DNA of 46,431 nt from Clostridium gallinarum. Lineage in GTDB: Bacteria > Bacillota > Clostridia > Clostridiales > Clostridiaceae. Below the pieces are notes generated by a model. It was not told where the DNA came from and did not search any database. It saw only the letters and a program-made list of their open reading frames with translations. Shown here piece by piece: positions 38,501 to 46,431 of the stretch. Position 1 is the first letter of the stretch. Each line of letters starts with the position of its first letter. The stretch covers positions 1 through 46,431 of the forward strand of contig NZ_JACSQZ010000023.1 in assembly GCF_014836325.1 (NCBI RefSeq), in the 5' to 3' direction. The position numbers and the translations under genes are program-made.

Positions 38501-41500
38501 TAATATTGGAATGGGGTTAATTAGTAATATTGTAGCCTACGACTTAGGATATTTATCAATAGGTGAAGTTATTTATAGACTTGAATTAATACTAGATGGA
38601 ATGAGAGGACTAGAAAAATATAAGGGGCATTATTTAAATTGGTATGATACAAAAACAAAGTTATCCCTATGGCCAAGATATATATCCACAGTAGATAGTG
38701 GAAATCTTTTAGGATACCTGTGGATAATTAAGGAAGAAATTAGAACTTTTAGAAATAAATCAATAGTTAGGGAAAAAGAAATATCTGCTTTAAAGGATAC
38801 TTTTTCGTTAATTAGGATAGATGATAAGGAAGAATTTTATGATGGACTTCCAGATGATATAAAATTAAAGGATTATAAAGTTGCCTTAGAAAATGAATTA
38901 CAGAAAGTTAAAAGTAAAATAGAAAAAATTAATGAAAATAAAAATGAAAAAGATAATAAGGAATATTATTGGTTAATAAAGTTAGAAAAAGAAATTGAAA
39001 GAAAGATAGATTTTTATAATTTTGTTTTTGATGGAATTGAAAAGTTAGTTTTAGATTCTTTTAAGGATTATAGAATGCCAACACTTATTCAAATTATAGA
39101 TATTTTAGTAGAAATAAAAGAAGCTTCAGGAGAAGATTATCAAGAAATACTAGATAAAAAGATAATTAAGCTTAAAGAGTTTGATGAAAGAATTAGTATT
39201 TTAGCATCAGAAATTGATAGTAATATGTATGATATGACTTTTGAATTCCTATATAACAAGGATAGAGGATTATTTGCTATTGGATATAACATAGAAGAAA
39301 ATTCTCTAGGAAATTCTTATTATGACTTAATGGCATCAGAAGCAAGAATAGCCTCATTACTATCTATAGCAAGAGGAGAAATTAAAAAGGAACATTGGTA
39401 TAACCTAAGTAGAAATATGACTAAAGCCTTTGGATATAAATCCTTAGTATCTTGGAGTGGGACTATGTTTGAATATTTTATGCCATTCCAAATAGTAAAA
39501 AGCTTTGATAATACTATTTGGTCATTAACTTATTCTTCGGTAGTAAAGGCTCAAAAAGCTTATGGAGAAAAGAAAAATATCCCTTGGGGAATATCAGAAT
39601 CTGCTTATTATGAATTTGATGTAAGTCAAAACTATCAATATAAAGCCTTTGGGGTTCCAGGAGTAGGACTAAAAAGAGGGTTAGAAGATGAAGTTGTAGT
39701 TTCTCCATATTCATCTATTATGACACTACCTTTAGATACAAAAGCTTCTTTAGATAATCTTAAAAAGCTTTATAATTTAAAAGCCTATGGAAGATATGGT
39801 TTTATTGAAGCTATAGATTACACTAAGGGATATGAAAATCCTAAGGAAGTTAGATGTTATATGGTTCATCATTTAGGAATGTCTCTACTTGCCTTAGATA
39901 ATGTATTAAATAGAAATATATTAATAGAAAGATTTCATAGTATTCCAGAAATTAAAGCAGTTGAGATTTTATTAAAGGAAAGAGTTCCTGAAAATATAGT
40001 TTTTGATAGAGATATAGATATTACTAATATAAATAATAAAGTAATGGAAAGAGAAAGCTTTATACCAAGAATATTTAAAGGTAGCAAAAGAGAAAATCCA
40101 GAAGTCTTATTACTTTCAAATGGAAGTTATTCAACTATGATTTCAGATAGTGGAAGTGGTTATTCTAAAAAGAATGATATGACTATTTATAGATGGAAGG
40201 GGGATAGCACTTCTGATAGTAGTGGAATGTTCTTTTATATTAAGAACTTAAATTCAAATGATTATTGGAGTGCAAGCTATGAACCTTGTAAGGAAGAAAA
40301 TGATACTTACTCAGTAGAATTTACATTAGATAAAGCAACCTTTGAAAGAAATGATGGTAATATAAGCACTAAATATGAAGTAATGTTAGCTAGTGAAGAT
40401 AATTTAGAAATTAGGAAAATAACATTAAAAAATAATGCTAAAAAGCAAAGAACTATAGAAATAACTAGCTATCTAGAAGTTACACTTCAATCCTTTGAGG
40501 GAGATGCAGTACACCCTAGCTTTTCAAATTTATTTATAAGCACAGAATATAATGAAGAAGCTAAAGCCTTAATAGGAAATAGAAGACCAAGGTCAGAAGG
40601 TGCAGCTACTCAGTATATTTTTCATAGTGTAGTTAGTAATAATGAATTAGATGGTGATTTAACTTATGAAACTTCAAGACTTAATTTTATAGGAAGAAAT
40701 AGAAATTTAAAATCACCAGAAGTTATGGATAATGATGCACCACTTCAAAATACTGTAGGAACTGTATTAGATCCAATTATGAGTATTAGAACTAGGCTTA
40801 CATTAAAGCCAGAAGAAGAGGCAAGTATTTATTATTTAACTGGAGCAGGTGAGGGCAGAGAAGAAATATTAGATTTAATATACAAATATAAAGAAATTTC
40901 AAAGCTAGAAAAAAACTTAGATGAATATAACTATGCAAATCAGCTAGAGCTTAAGCATATAGGAATTAGATCAGCTCAAGCTAATATATATCAAAGCCTA
41001 GCTTCTTATTTACTTTATCTTCATAGTGGGAGAAAAAATAGAGAAGAGTATATAAAAAATATTAATATGAATCAAGAAAATCTATGGACTTATGGAATAT
41101 CAGGGGATTTACCAATTATACTTTTAATTATTTATGGTGAAGAAGATATAGATTTATTAAGGCAAGTTATTAATATGCATTATTATTTTAAAAATAAGGG
41201 AATTAAGAGTGATTTAATAATTTACAATGAAGAGGAAGCATCCTATGAAGAACCACTTCAAAAAGAAATTCTTTCTACAGTTAAAAACTCTGTAGAAAGA
41301 GAAAATATAAATAAATCAGGTGGAGTATTCCTTCATAATAAATCAACAATGGGAGAAGAAGTTAGGAATTTTCTAATAGGAATTTCAAGGCTCTATATAG
41401 ATTCTAAAAATGGAAACTTAGCTAATCAATTAATGGAAGCTAATAATTTTGATTATGAGGGATATAAAAGAGATGAAGAAGTTGCTCCATTTAACAGAAT

Positions 41501-44045
41501 AAAAGTTAATATAAATGAAGGAGATTATATAAAAAACTTTGGAAATAAGGAAGAGAGTATTAAGGAAGAGAAATCAAAAATAAAACTTAATTTAGAATCA
41601 GCAAATATAAAAAATGAAGAATTTGAATATACTAAAGAATTTGAGAGTGAAGAAGATAAGTTAGATTTCTTTAATGGATATGGTGGTTTTAATAAGAAAG
41701 ATAAAAGTTATGTAATTAAACTAAAGGATTACGAAAATACTCCAGCACCTTGGATAAATGTAATTTCTAATAAGGATTTTGGTTTCCATATTTCAGAGGT
41801 AGGCTCTAGTTATACTTGGTGTGGAAATAGTAGAGAAAATAAAATTACACCATGGAATAATGATTGGGTAGTAGATGAAACTGGAGAAGCTTTATATATT
41901 AGAGATAATGATATTGGAACATACTTTACTATCACTCCAATGCCAATTAGAGATGGTGGAGAGTATATTATAAAACATAGCTTTGGATATTCTACCTTTA
42001 AACATACAGCCTATAATATTAAGAGTGAAATGCAAGTATTTTGTCCTAAGGATGAAAAATTAAAGCTTTGTAGGGTTAAGCTTAAAAATTTATCTAATTC
42101 TAGCAGAAGTTTATCATTATTTTATTATGCTCAATTAGTTCTAGGTGTTTATAATTACGGAAGTGCAAAATATATAAGTACAAATATAAATAATAATTAC
42201 ATTTATGGTATAAATCCATATTCTAAATATTTTGGTAAATTAAAAGCCTATTTGTCTATCTTAGGAGAAGAAGAACAAAGTTTTACTGGAGATAGAAAAA
42301 GCTTTATTGGAGTAGGCGAAGACTTAAGTAATCCTAATGGATTAAAAATAGAAAAGTTAAATAATCGAGCTGGAAGTATTTATGATCCTTGTTTAGCATC
42401 ACAAATTGCTTTCCATTTAGAAGCTGGAGAAGAAAGAGAAATAGTAATTATATTAGGAGAAGAAGAAAGCCAAGAATTAATTGAAGAAAAGATAAATAAA
42501 TATAAGGATATACAAAATGTTCATAATTCTCTAAAGGAAGTAAAAGAATATTGGTCAAATTTCCTAGGAAATATACAAGTAAAGACACCAGATCCTTCTA
42601 TGGACTATCTTTTAAATGGATGGTTAATGTATCAAACTTTAAGTTGTCGATATTTGTCAAGAAGTGCATTTTATCAAAGTGGTGGAGCTTATGGATTTAG
42701 AGATCAGCTTCAAGATTCTATGTCTATAGGAATTTTAGAACCTAAAGTAACTAGAGAGCAAATATTAAGAAGTGCATCTAGACAGTATTTAGAAGGTGAT
42801 GTTCAGCATTGGTGGCATCCTGTTATTAATTCTGGAATAAGAACTAGATTTTCAGATGATTTATTATGGCTACCTTATGTAACTATAGAGTATATAAAAT
42901 CTACAGGTGATTATACTATTTTAGATGAAGAAGCTCCTTATTTAGAAGATGAACCTTTAAAAGATGGGGAAGATGAAAGATATACAATAGTTAATGTATC
43001 TAATAAAAAGGGAAGCATTTATGAGCATTGTCTAAGAGCAATAGATAGAGGATTGAAATTTGGAAAACATAATATACCTTTAATTGGTAGTGGTGATTGG
43101 AATGATGGAATGAGCACTGTTGGAAATAAAGGTGAGGGTGAAAGTGTTTGGGTAGGCTGGTTCTTATATAAAATATTAGATGGCTTTAAAGAACTTTGTA
43201 GTTATAAAAAAGATAATGAAAAGAAAGAAGAATATGAAAGCTTTAAAGAATTTATAAAAGAAAATCTTGAAAAAAATGCTTGGGATGGAGGCTGGTATAG
43301 AAGAGCTTATTTTGATAATGGAAAGCCTTTAGGCTCAAGAGAAAATGACGAGTGTAAAATAGATTCTATAGCTCAAAGTTGGTCTATAATATCTAAGGCA
43401 GGTAAAGAATCAAGAACTTTAGAAGCTATGGAAGCTGTAGATAGATATCTTGTAGATAAAAATAATGGATTAATTAAACTTTTATCTCCTCCTTTTGATA
43501 AATCAAGCTTAGAGCCAGGATATATTAAAGGTTATGTTGCAGGAGTTAGAGAAAATGGTGGTCAATACACTCATGCAGCAGTTTGGGTAATTCTTGCATT
43601 AACTAAACTAGGATTTGGGGATAAGGCATGGAAGTATTATAATATGATAAATCCAATTAATCATTCTAACACAGAATTAGAAGCAAGAAGATATAAGGTA
43701 GAGCCCTATGTAATGGCAGCAGATGTGTATATTAAAGAACCTCATGGTGGAAGAGGTGGCTGGAGCTGGTATACTGGAGCATCAGGTTGGATGTATAAAG
43801 TAGGAATTGAAGATATTTTAGGTTTAAAGAAAATAGAAGGAAAAGGATATATAATAGAGCCTTGTGTACCTGAATCTTGGAATAGCTATAATATTAAGAT
43901 AAAAAATGAATTGGAAGATTATAATATAGAAGTTAGACGACGTAAACATGGAGAAGATAAGTTAATAATCATAAATAATGAAATATTTAATGGAAAAATT
44001 ATTCCGAGAAATAAGGGGAGCTTAAACATCTTAGTTATAATATAG
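35502..44045 (+). CDS. Cyclic beta-1,2-glucan synthase-like glycosyltransferase (NdvB/ChvB type)
   Basis: 2847 residues, the largest gene here and the usual size for NdvB/ChvB. Parts in order: N-terminal helical region (~1-380); membrane helices ~385-450; a GT84-type glycosyltransferase with the DxD motif LDSDT (Asp603, Asp605) and RWVRGDWQ (749-756); more membrane helices ~785-830, 845-870 and 905-950; a glucoamylase-like domain (~960-1500; NRTSPTNIGMGLISNIVAYD); beta-rich regions (~1500-2330); and a C-terminal GH94 phosphorylase-like barrel with AYGFRDQLQDSMS (Asp2401, Asp2405) and GSGDWNDGM (Asp2532, Asp2535). By analogy it builds beta-1,2-glucan from UDP-glucose, trims it by phosphorolysis and closes the ring. 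GTG start behind AAAGGGGA. No export or modification gene is adjacent. Confidence 0.87.
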   Translation: MKDEVVRNIRKTVLMELNEAFKGILHNHKYLNKLVKQGEEVIPSAEWLLDNIYLIEKEFKTIKHNLPYSYFENLPNINIEGINYPRIYSFAKDYIDINQGIKDEEDPIKFINNLNEDFTIGELWAFPLMLRIALIIKLGLIVNDMVVLQKQRLGAKELANLVIDYYENKNIESLLLKLESKYPLVKREEDLGTNEVNYLGDDKSLHDGLFSPEFIDKFFSILRDNSIEDERIYKFALERLSGDENSTFEKEIIKEHIKESGIATAIGININSLRIMDSINWKNFFEKTSKVEALLMRDPAEVYNNMDFETKDYYRHKIEEISNKTNIDEIQLVKTALELSSLYIEEENLYKKHIGYYLVDNGSQELLRRFGINKNINKGIPEVSYILSIVFGTILVDLGILILTYFIPFGVSMGQYIFAFILMLIPSSEVVISLYNWFIAKVVRVSFIPKMDYSNGVPKEDKTIVVIPAIFSNKSDVNNLMKKLEIYHLANRDENIYFALLGDLFDSQNEVEDIDKIINREGLKLVKNLNEKYSKEASDTKFFFLNRKRSYNSSERVYMGYERKRGKLMEFMALIKGNKETSYNVVSSNIEVLKDAKYIITLDSDTFLPIGSANKMISAMSHILNKPYIEGNKIVRGYSIMQPKVSINLEDKHKTCFSETFAGDAGVDAYSTASSDTYQDLFNEGIFTGKGIIEINSFYNLLKDKIKENTVLSHDLLEGVLTRCALVTDIEVIDSYPSSYLASALRLHRWVRGDWQIIGFLFSKDLSIIAKWKIFDNLRRSLLAPSLLLGLISTLTILRGAIQVSILLFLAIIIPLVFTVTDFVVTPKKKLMGTFKNIKQIVLIISFIPYQAYLMIDAIVRTLYRLIVSKKNLLQWKTAERIEKSIENNYQLYYEKMWPSLVIAIFVIVFSFSNSFEVIVTTIPIAILWALAPMIACRISKEERIIQDRLEIEEEEFLREIARRTWAYYEDFINEENNYLAPDNYQEKPYKGVANRTSPTNIGMGLISNIVAYDLGYLSIGEVIYRLELILDGMRGLEKYKGHYLNWYDTKTKLSLWPRYISTVDSGNLLGYLWIIKEEIRTFRNKSIVREKEISALKDTFSLIRIDDKEEFYDGLPDDIKLKDYKVALENELQKVKSKIEKINENKNEKDNKEYYWLIKLEKEIERKIDFYNFVFDGIEKLVLDSFKDYRMPTLIQIIDILVEIKEASGEDYQEILDKKIIKLKEFDERISILASEIDSNMYDMTFEFLYNKDRGLFAIGYNIEENSLGNSYYDLMASEARIASLLSIARGEIKKEHWYNLSRNMTKAFGYKSLVSWSGTMFEYFMPFQIVKSFDNTIWSLTYSSVVKAQKAYGEKKNIPWGISESAYYEFDVSQNYQYKAFGVPGVGLKRGLEDEVVVSPYSSIMTLPLDTKASLDNLKKLYNLKAYGRYGFIEAIDYTKGYENPKEVRCYMVHHLGMSLLALDNVLNRNILIERFHSIPEIKAVEILLKERVPENIVFDRDIDITNINNKVMERESFIPRIFKGSKRENPEVLLLSNGSYSTMISDSGSGYSKKNDMTIYRWKGDSTSDSSGMFFYIKNLNSNDYWSASYEPCKEENDTYSVEFTLDKATFERNDGNISTKYEVMLASEDNLEIRKITLKNNAKKQRTIEITSYLEVTLQSFEGDAVHPSFSNLFISTEYNEEAKALIGNRRPRSEGAATQYIFHSVVSNNELDGDLTYETSRLNFIGRNRNLKSPEVMDNDAPLQNTVGTVLDPIMSIRTRLTLKPEEEASIYYLTGAGEGREEILDLIYKYKEISKLEKNLDEYNYANQLELKHIGIRSAQANIYQSLASYLLYLHSGRKNREEYIKNINMNQENLWTYGISGDLPIILLIIYGEEDIDLLRQVINMHYYFKNKGIKSDLIIYNEEEASYEEPLQKEILSTVKNSVERENINKSGGVFLHNKSTMGEEVRNFLIGISRLYIDSKNGNLANQLMEANNFDYEGYKRDEEVAPFNRIKVNINEGDYIKNFGNKEESIKEEKSKIKLNLESANIKNEEFEYTKEFESEEDKLDFFNGYGGFNKKDKSYVIKLKDYENTPAPWINVISNKDFGFHISEVGSSYTWCGNSRENKITPWNNDWVVDETGEALYIRDNDIGTYFTITPMPIRDGGEYIIKHSFGYSTFKHTAYNIKSEMQVFCPKDEKLKLCRVKLKNLSNSSRSLSLFYYAQLVLGVYNYGSAKYISTNINNNYIYGINPYSKYFGKLKAYLSILGEEEQSFTGDRKSFIGVGEDLSNPNGLKIEKLNNRAGSIYDPCLASQIAFHLEAGEEREIVIILGEEESQELIEEKINKYKDIQNVHNSLKEVKEYWSNFLGNIQVKTPDPSMDYLLNGWLMYQTLSCRYLSRSAFYQSGGAYGFRDQLQDSMSIGILEPKVTREQILRSASRQYLEGDVQHWWHPVINSGIRTRFSDDLLWLPYVTIEYIKSTGDYTILDEEAPYLEDEPLKDGEDERYTIVNVSNKKGSIYEHCLRAIDRGLKFGKHNIPLIGSGDWNDGMSTVGNKGEGESVWVGWFLYKILDGFKELCSYKKDNEKKEEYESFKEFIKENLEKNAWDGGWYRRAYFDNGKPLGSRENDECKIDSIAQSWSIISKAGKESRTLEAMEAVDRYLVDKNNGLIKLLSPPFDKSSLEPGYIKGYVAGVRENGGQYTHAAVWVILALTKLGFGDKAWKYYNMINPINHSNTELEARRYKVEPYVMAADVYIKEPHGGRGGWSWYTGASGWMYKVGIEDILGLKKIEGKGYIIEPCVPESWNSYNIKIKNELEDYNIEVRRRKHGEDKLIIINNEIFNGKIIPRNKGSLNILVII

Positions 44046-44060
44046 ACTTTGTCCTTTTTT

Positions 44061-44109
44061 AGGAAATTATAAGCGTATTACCCTGTGAATAATAGTTTTA
44101 TAATTTCCT
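44061..44109 (+). terminator. Hairpin after the glucan synthase gene
   Basis: AGGAAATTATAA (44061-44072) with its exact inverse (44098-44109), 25-nt loop. No T-run follows, so it is more likely an mRNA 3'-end structure than an efficient terminator. Confidence 0.5.
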
Positions 44110-44121
44110 TCCTTCAGTTTG

Positions 44122-44196
44122 CAAAGAGATAAACATTGTATGAGGTTGACTTGGAGCGCAGGCGACGGAGCAAGGAATATAATGTTTATCTCTTTG
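44122..44196. repeat. 20-bp stem with a GC-rich 35-nt loop; related to the 7729 and 18343 hairpins
   Basis: 44122-44141 (CAAAGAGATAAACATTGTAT) pairs with 44177-44196 with one G-U. The loop (44142-44176) is about 63% G+C, far above its surroundings, and contains GAGGTTGACTTGGAGC and GCGACGGAGCAAGG. AGGT(T)GACTTGG is shared with the loop at 18361-18372, though the stems differ. Function unknown; no ribosome-site or ORF lies in it. Confidence 0.68.
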
Positions 44197-44276
44197 TCCC
44201 ATTGTAAAATAAAATTTTGTTATGTATAATTTTAATATCAATATATAGATTGTACATAATAAGGGGGAGGATTACG

Positions 44277-44726
44277 ATGGGTTATAAAATGGGAGAAGTT
44301 AAGAAAATAGCTCTTATTGCTCATGACAATAGAAAAGAAGCTTTATTAAACTGGGTATCTGAAAATAAAGAAGAACTAAGTAAACATATACTTTGTGGTA
44401 CAGGAACTACATCTAAGCTAATTACTGAAACAACAGGATTAGAAGTGAAAGGTTTTAAAAGTGGGCCTATGGGAGGAGATCAACAAATAGGTGCTGCTAT
44501 AGTAAATGGCGATATTGATATAATGATATTCTTTTGGGATCCATTAACATCCCAACCACATGATCCAGATGTTAAGGCTTTACTTAGAATAGCTGTATTA
44601 TATGATGTAGCTGTTGCTATGAGCAAGTCTAGTGCGGATTTTCTTTTAAGCTCCATAAAAATTAGTGAAGTATATGATAGAAATGTTATAGATTATTATA
44701 CTCGTATTCGAAAGGATAATTTTTAA
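44277..44726 (+). CDS. mgsA: Methylglyoxal synthase
   Basis: 149 residues. Converts dihydroxyacetone phosphate to methylglyoxal and phosphate, a bypass that relieves sugar-phosphate build-up. Key motifs: IALIAHDNRK (His16, Asp17), GTGTTSK (phosphate binding), KSGPMGGDQQIGA with the catalytic Asp68, and FFWDPLTSQPHDPDVKALLR. The ATG 44277 follows GGGGGAGG; the open frame upstream lacks a site. It is followed 15 nt on by a TetR gene, likely co-transcribed. It fits a genome with heavy PTS sugar uptake. Confidence 0.95.
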   Translation: MGYKMGEVKKIALIAHDNRKEALLNWVSENKEELSKHILCGTGTTSKLITETTGLEVKGFKSGPMGGDQQIGAAIVNGDIDIMIFFWDPLTSQPHDPDVKALLRIAVLYDVAVAMSKSSADFLLSSIKISEVYDRNVIDYYTRIRKDNF

Positions 44727-44741
44727 AAAGGTGGAGATTAG

Positions 44742-45323
44742 ATGAACAAAACTAAAAGAGCTATTTTTGAATCAGCCATAAAGGTTTTTTCAAATTGTGG
44801 TTATACTGGAGCAACTATGGATGAAGTTGTTGCGAGAGCTGGTGTAGCTAAGGGTAGCTTATATTATCACTTCAAAAGTAAGGAAGAACTTTTCATATTT
44901 ATTATTAAGGAAGGTATAACCCTTATTCATGAAGAAGTAAATGAAGCAACTAAAGGAATGGATAATCCCTATGAAATTATACAAGAATCAGTTAAAGTAA
45001 TGCTTAAGTATGTTTATGAAAATAAGGATTTATTTAAAGTTATAATTAGTCAGTTATGGGGAACAGAAGAAAGAAACGATATGCTAAGAGAAGAAATAAA
45101 AGTTCTTATAGATAATAGTACTAGTAAATTCAAAGCAGGAATACTTGGGGGATTTATTAAAGATGAGGACCCAGAACTATTAAGCTATAGTTTACTTGGA
45201 GTATTAGTTTCAGCAGCACTTTATGAAATAATTAATGAAAAAGAATATAACCATGAAGAAGTTGCTAAAAAATTCATGAGATATTTTGAATATGGAATAA
45301 ACACTAGGGAAATGAAAAATTAA
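44742..45323 (+). CDS. TetR-family transcriptional regulator
   Basis: 193 residues. The N-terminal helix-turn-helix is complete: IFESAIKVFSNCGYTGATMD, then ARAGVAKGSLYYHFKSKEEL. The C-terminal ligand domain is all-helical and not informative. The ATG follows AAAGGTGGAG, 15 nt after mgsA. Targets are unknown; no TetR-like palindrome is obvious at nearby promoters. Confidence 0.9.
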   Translation: MNKTKRAIFESAIKVFSNCGYTGATMDEVVARAGVAKGSLYYHFKSKEELFIFIIKEGITLIHEEVNEATKGMDNPYEIIQESVKVMLKYVYENKDLFKVIISQLWGTEERNDMLREEIKVLIDNSTSKFKAGILGGFIKDEDPELLSYSLLGVLVSAALYEIINEKEYNHEEVAKKFMRYFEYGINTREMKN

Positions 45324-45442
45324 GAATTAAGAATGTAGAGAATTTAATGTAAAATGTATAATGAATAATGTAGAATTTAGGAAAAAACTCCTGTCGGAGT
45401 TTTTAATTTGGAATAGAGGGATGTTTTCAACAGCCCTCTATT
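45324..45442 (+). repeat. AT-rich repeat copy with terminator after the TetR gene
   Basis: Begins AAGAATTAAGAATGTAGA, continues with AATGTAAAATGTATAATG and AATGTAGAATTTAG, then the hairpin AAAAACTCC-TGTC-GGAGTTTTT (45383-45404), which is nearly the one at 14493-14511. It is the likely terminator of mgsA-tetR. A further hairpin AATAGAGGG (45412-45420) with CCCTCTATT (45434-45442) follows. Confidence 0.68.
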
Positions 45443-45560
45443 TAGTTAGATGTAAGAAATTGTAATTATCATTAGTTTAATAATAGTTAGGTTTTTGTTT
45501 AATGGAGAAGGATATTGGTATATAATAATAGGGTAATAATACTTATTTGAGGTGTTGGCT

Positions 45561-46298
45561 ATGGAGACGTATATTCCTAGATATAAATATAAATTTAAAG
45601 AAGGATTACCTAAGGGTGATAAAAGATATATTTTAACTTATGTAAAGCAGATGATTAGTGAGTTTGTTTATGATATGGGGAATTTAGAGAATAATCCATT
45701 TACTTTCCCAGAGGTACAAACTTTACTAGATGGTATTACTGTTGGTGGGCACAAGTTAAGTGATCAAAATCAAATATTAAATATTAAATCATCCTGGGAT
45801 TATATTATTAACTTAAGTAGAAAAGATTATTTGGGTTTAAACAAAGAAGTTATTTGTGATATTCATTGTAAAGTTGCAAAAGATGAAGCCTTAATAGTTG
45901 GTGATTTTAGAAATGGTAATATTGGAATTGCAGGAACAGTTAAATATAAATGTATTAATTCAGAGAATTTAGATAAAGTATTTAAATCTGATATAGAAAA
46001 AATAAATTCTATAGATAATTTACTAGAAAAAGCTATTGTACTGAATTTATGGTTATCCTACTGTAAGTTCTTCTATGATGGAAATAAGAGAACTGCTAGG
46101 CTTTCATCAAATCTTATACTATTAGCTAATAACATAGGAGTACTTTCTGTACCAGCTAGATATAAGATTGAATATAATAAGTTGATGTTAGATTTTTATG
46201 AAACTTTAGAAGCTGATGAAGTAATAAAGTTTATGTTAGATAAATGTATAACATTTTTTGATGGATTTAATTATAAAAAATATAATGAAATAAAATAA
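45561..46298 (+). CDS. Fic-like protein with altered catalytic motif
   Basis: 245 residues. The Fic core is recognisable: flap strand VGDFRNGNIGIAGTVKY and the active loop KFFYDGNKRTARL (169-181). In canonical Fic proteins the loop is HPFx(D/E)GN(G/K)R with His as base; here Lys169 is at the His position and Phe at the Pro, while the phosphate-binding DGNKR is kept. The N-terminal inhibitory motif ([S/T]xxxE[G/N]) is also altered: the region DMGNLENNPFT has Glu43-Asn44 but Met39 in place of Ser/Thr. AMP transfer is thus doubtful; it may bind a nucleotide without the classical reaction. The ATG 45561 follows GAGGTG by 6 nt. Monocistronic, no antitoxin neighbour. Confidence 0.83.
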   Translation: METYIPRYKYKFKEGLPKGDKRYILTYVKQMISEFVYDMGNLENNPFTFPEVQTLLDGITVGGHKLSDQNQILNIKSSWDYIINLSRKDYLGLNKEVICDIHCKVAKDEALIVGDFRNGNIGIAGTVKYKCINSENLDKVFKSDIEKINSIDNLLEKAIVLNLWLSYCKFFYDGNKRTARLSSNLILLANNIGVLSVPARYKIEYNKLMLDFYETLEADEVIKFMLDKCITFFDGFNYKKYNEIK

Positions 46299-46310
46299 TA
46301 TATAAAACAT

Positions 46311-46362
46311 AAAAGGAGCTAGTCTAAGGAAATTTTTATTCCTTAGAAATAGCTTCTTTTTT
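46311..46362 (+). terminator. Terminator of the Fic-like gene
   Basis: Outer stem AAGGAGCTA (46313-46321) with TAGCTTCTT (46350-46358; one G-U), inner stem TCTAAGGAA (46323-46331) with TTCCTTAGA (46339-46347), then a T-run to 46362. The last 69 bases of the window show nothing further. Confidence 0.85.
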
Positions 46363-46431
46363 AATGTATAGACCAGTTATAAAAAGTCAATACTTTTTTA
46401 AAAAATTCTTTTATTAAATAAGGGTATACTT

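Overview
The window is very AT-rich (most intergenic DNA is A/T runs), has strong AGGAGG-type ribosome sites, frequent TTG/GTG starts and gene families typical of low-GC Firmicutes. I read it as chromosomal DNA of a Clostridium (sensu stricto) species; the species cannot be named from this sequence alone. I see no rRNA, tRNA, CRISPR array, prophage or insertion-sequence transposase.

Layout. (1) 1-7800: a DeoC-family aldolase (-) divergent from a mannose-family PTS operon (EIIA, EIIB, EIIC, EIID, class I phosphomannose isomerase, Gfo/Idh oxidoreductase, GntR/UTRA regulator, ribulose/allulose-phosphate 3-epimerase). The same palindrome, TATGTAATTACATA, sits at both divergent promoters, so the aldolase and the operon look like one regulon for a hexose that enters as a 6-phosphate. 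(2) 7802-11100: a chemoreceptor (-), an RsuA-type pseudouridine synthase, then a 650-bp gap holding a good candidate for a C-rich small RNA with its own promoter and terminator. (3) 11146-16946: pcrA-ligA and a small membrane protein. PcrA is interrupted in helicase motif III by a 360-residue intein that carries a GIY-YIG-like nuclease domain. (4) 16990-17850: a LicT/BglG-type leader (promoter, RAT antiterminator, terminator) followed by one ORF that joins the antiterminator (CAT + PRD1) to the last ~90 residues of a 6-phospho-beta-glucosidase: a collapsed bgl operon. (5) 17932-24838: a flavin split-barrel protein, a double P-loop ATPase (-), a polar amino-acid ABC transporter and a large Sel1-repeat protein. 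(6) 24985-30987: a LacI-controlled beta-glucoside operon (ROK kinase, GH1 phospho-glycosidase, lactose/cellobiose-family PTS IIB, IIC, IIA, then lacI), with matching operators at the operon promoter and the lacI promoter. (7) 31127-35328: CDF metal transporter (-), M18 aminopeptidase, an Xre regulator overlapping a DUF3169-like membrane protein, and a small orphan ORF. (8) 35502-46362: a 2847-residue cyclic beta-1,2-glucan synthase-like protein, methylglyoxal synthase, a TetR regulator and a Fic-like protein with an altered active site.

Together the genes show a sugar-scavenging lifestyle (two complete PTS operons plus the ruin of a third) with regulators next to their targets. Two dispersed intergenic families stand out: stem-loops with a shared AGGT(T)GACTT-type loop (7729, 18343, 44122) and an AT-rich repeat built from AATGTAGAATTA / AATGAAGAATTAAG units, usually around a terminator-like hairpin (14456, 22030, 24786, 30988, 45324). 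The most unusual items are the intein, the antiterminator-glycosidase fusion and the C-rich small RNA.
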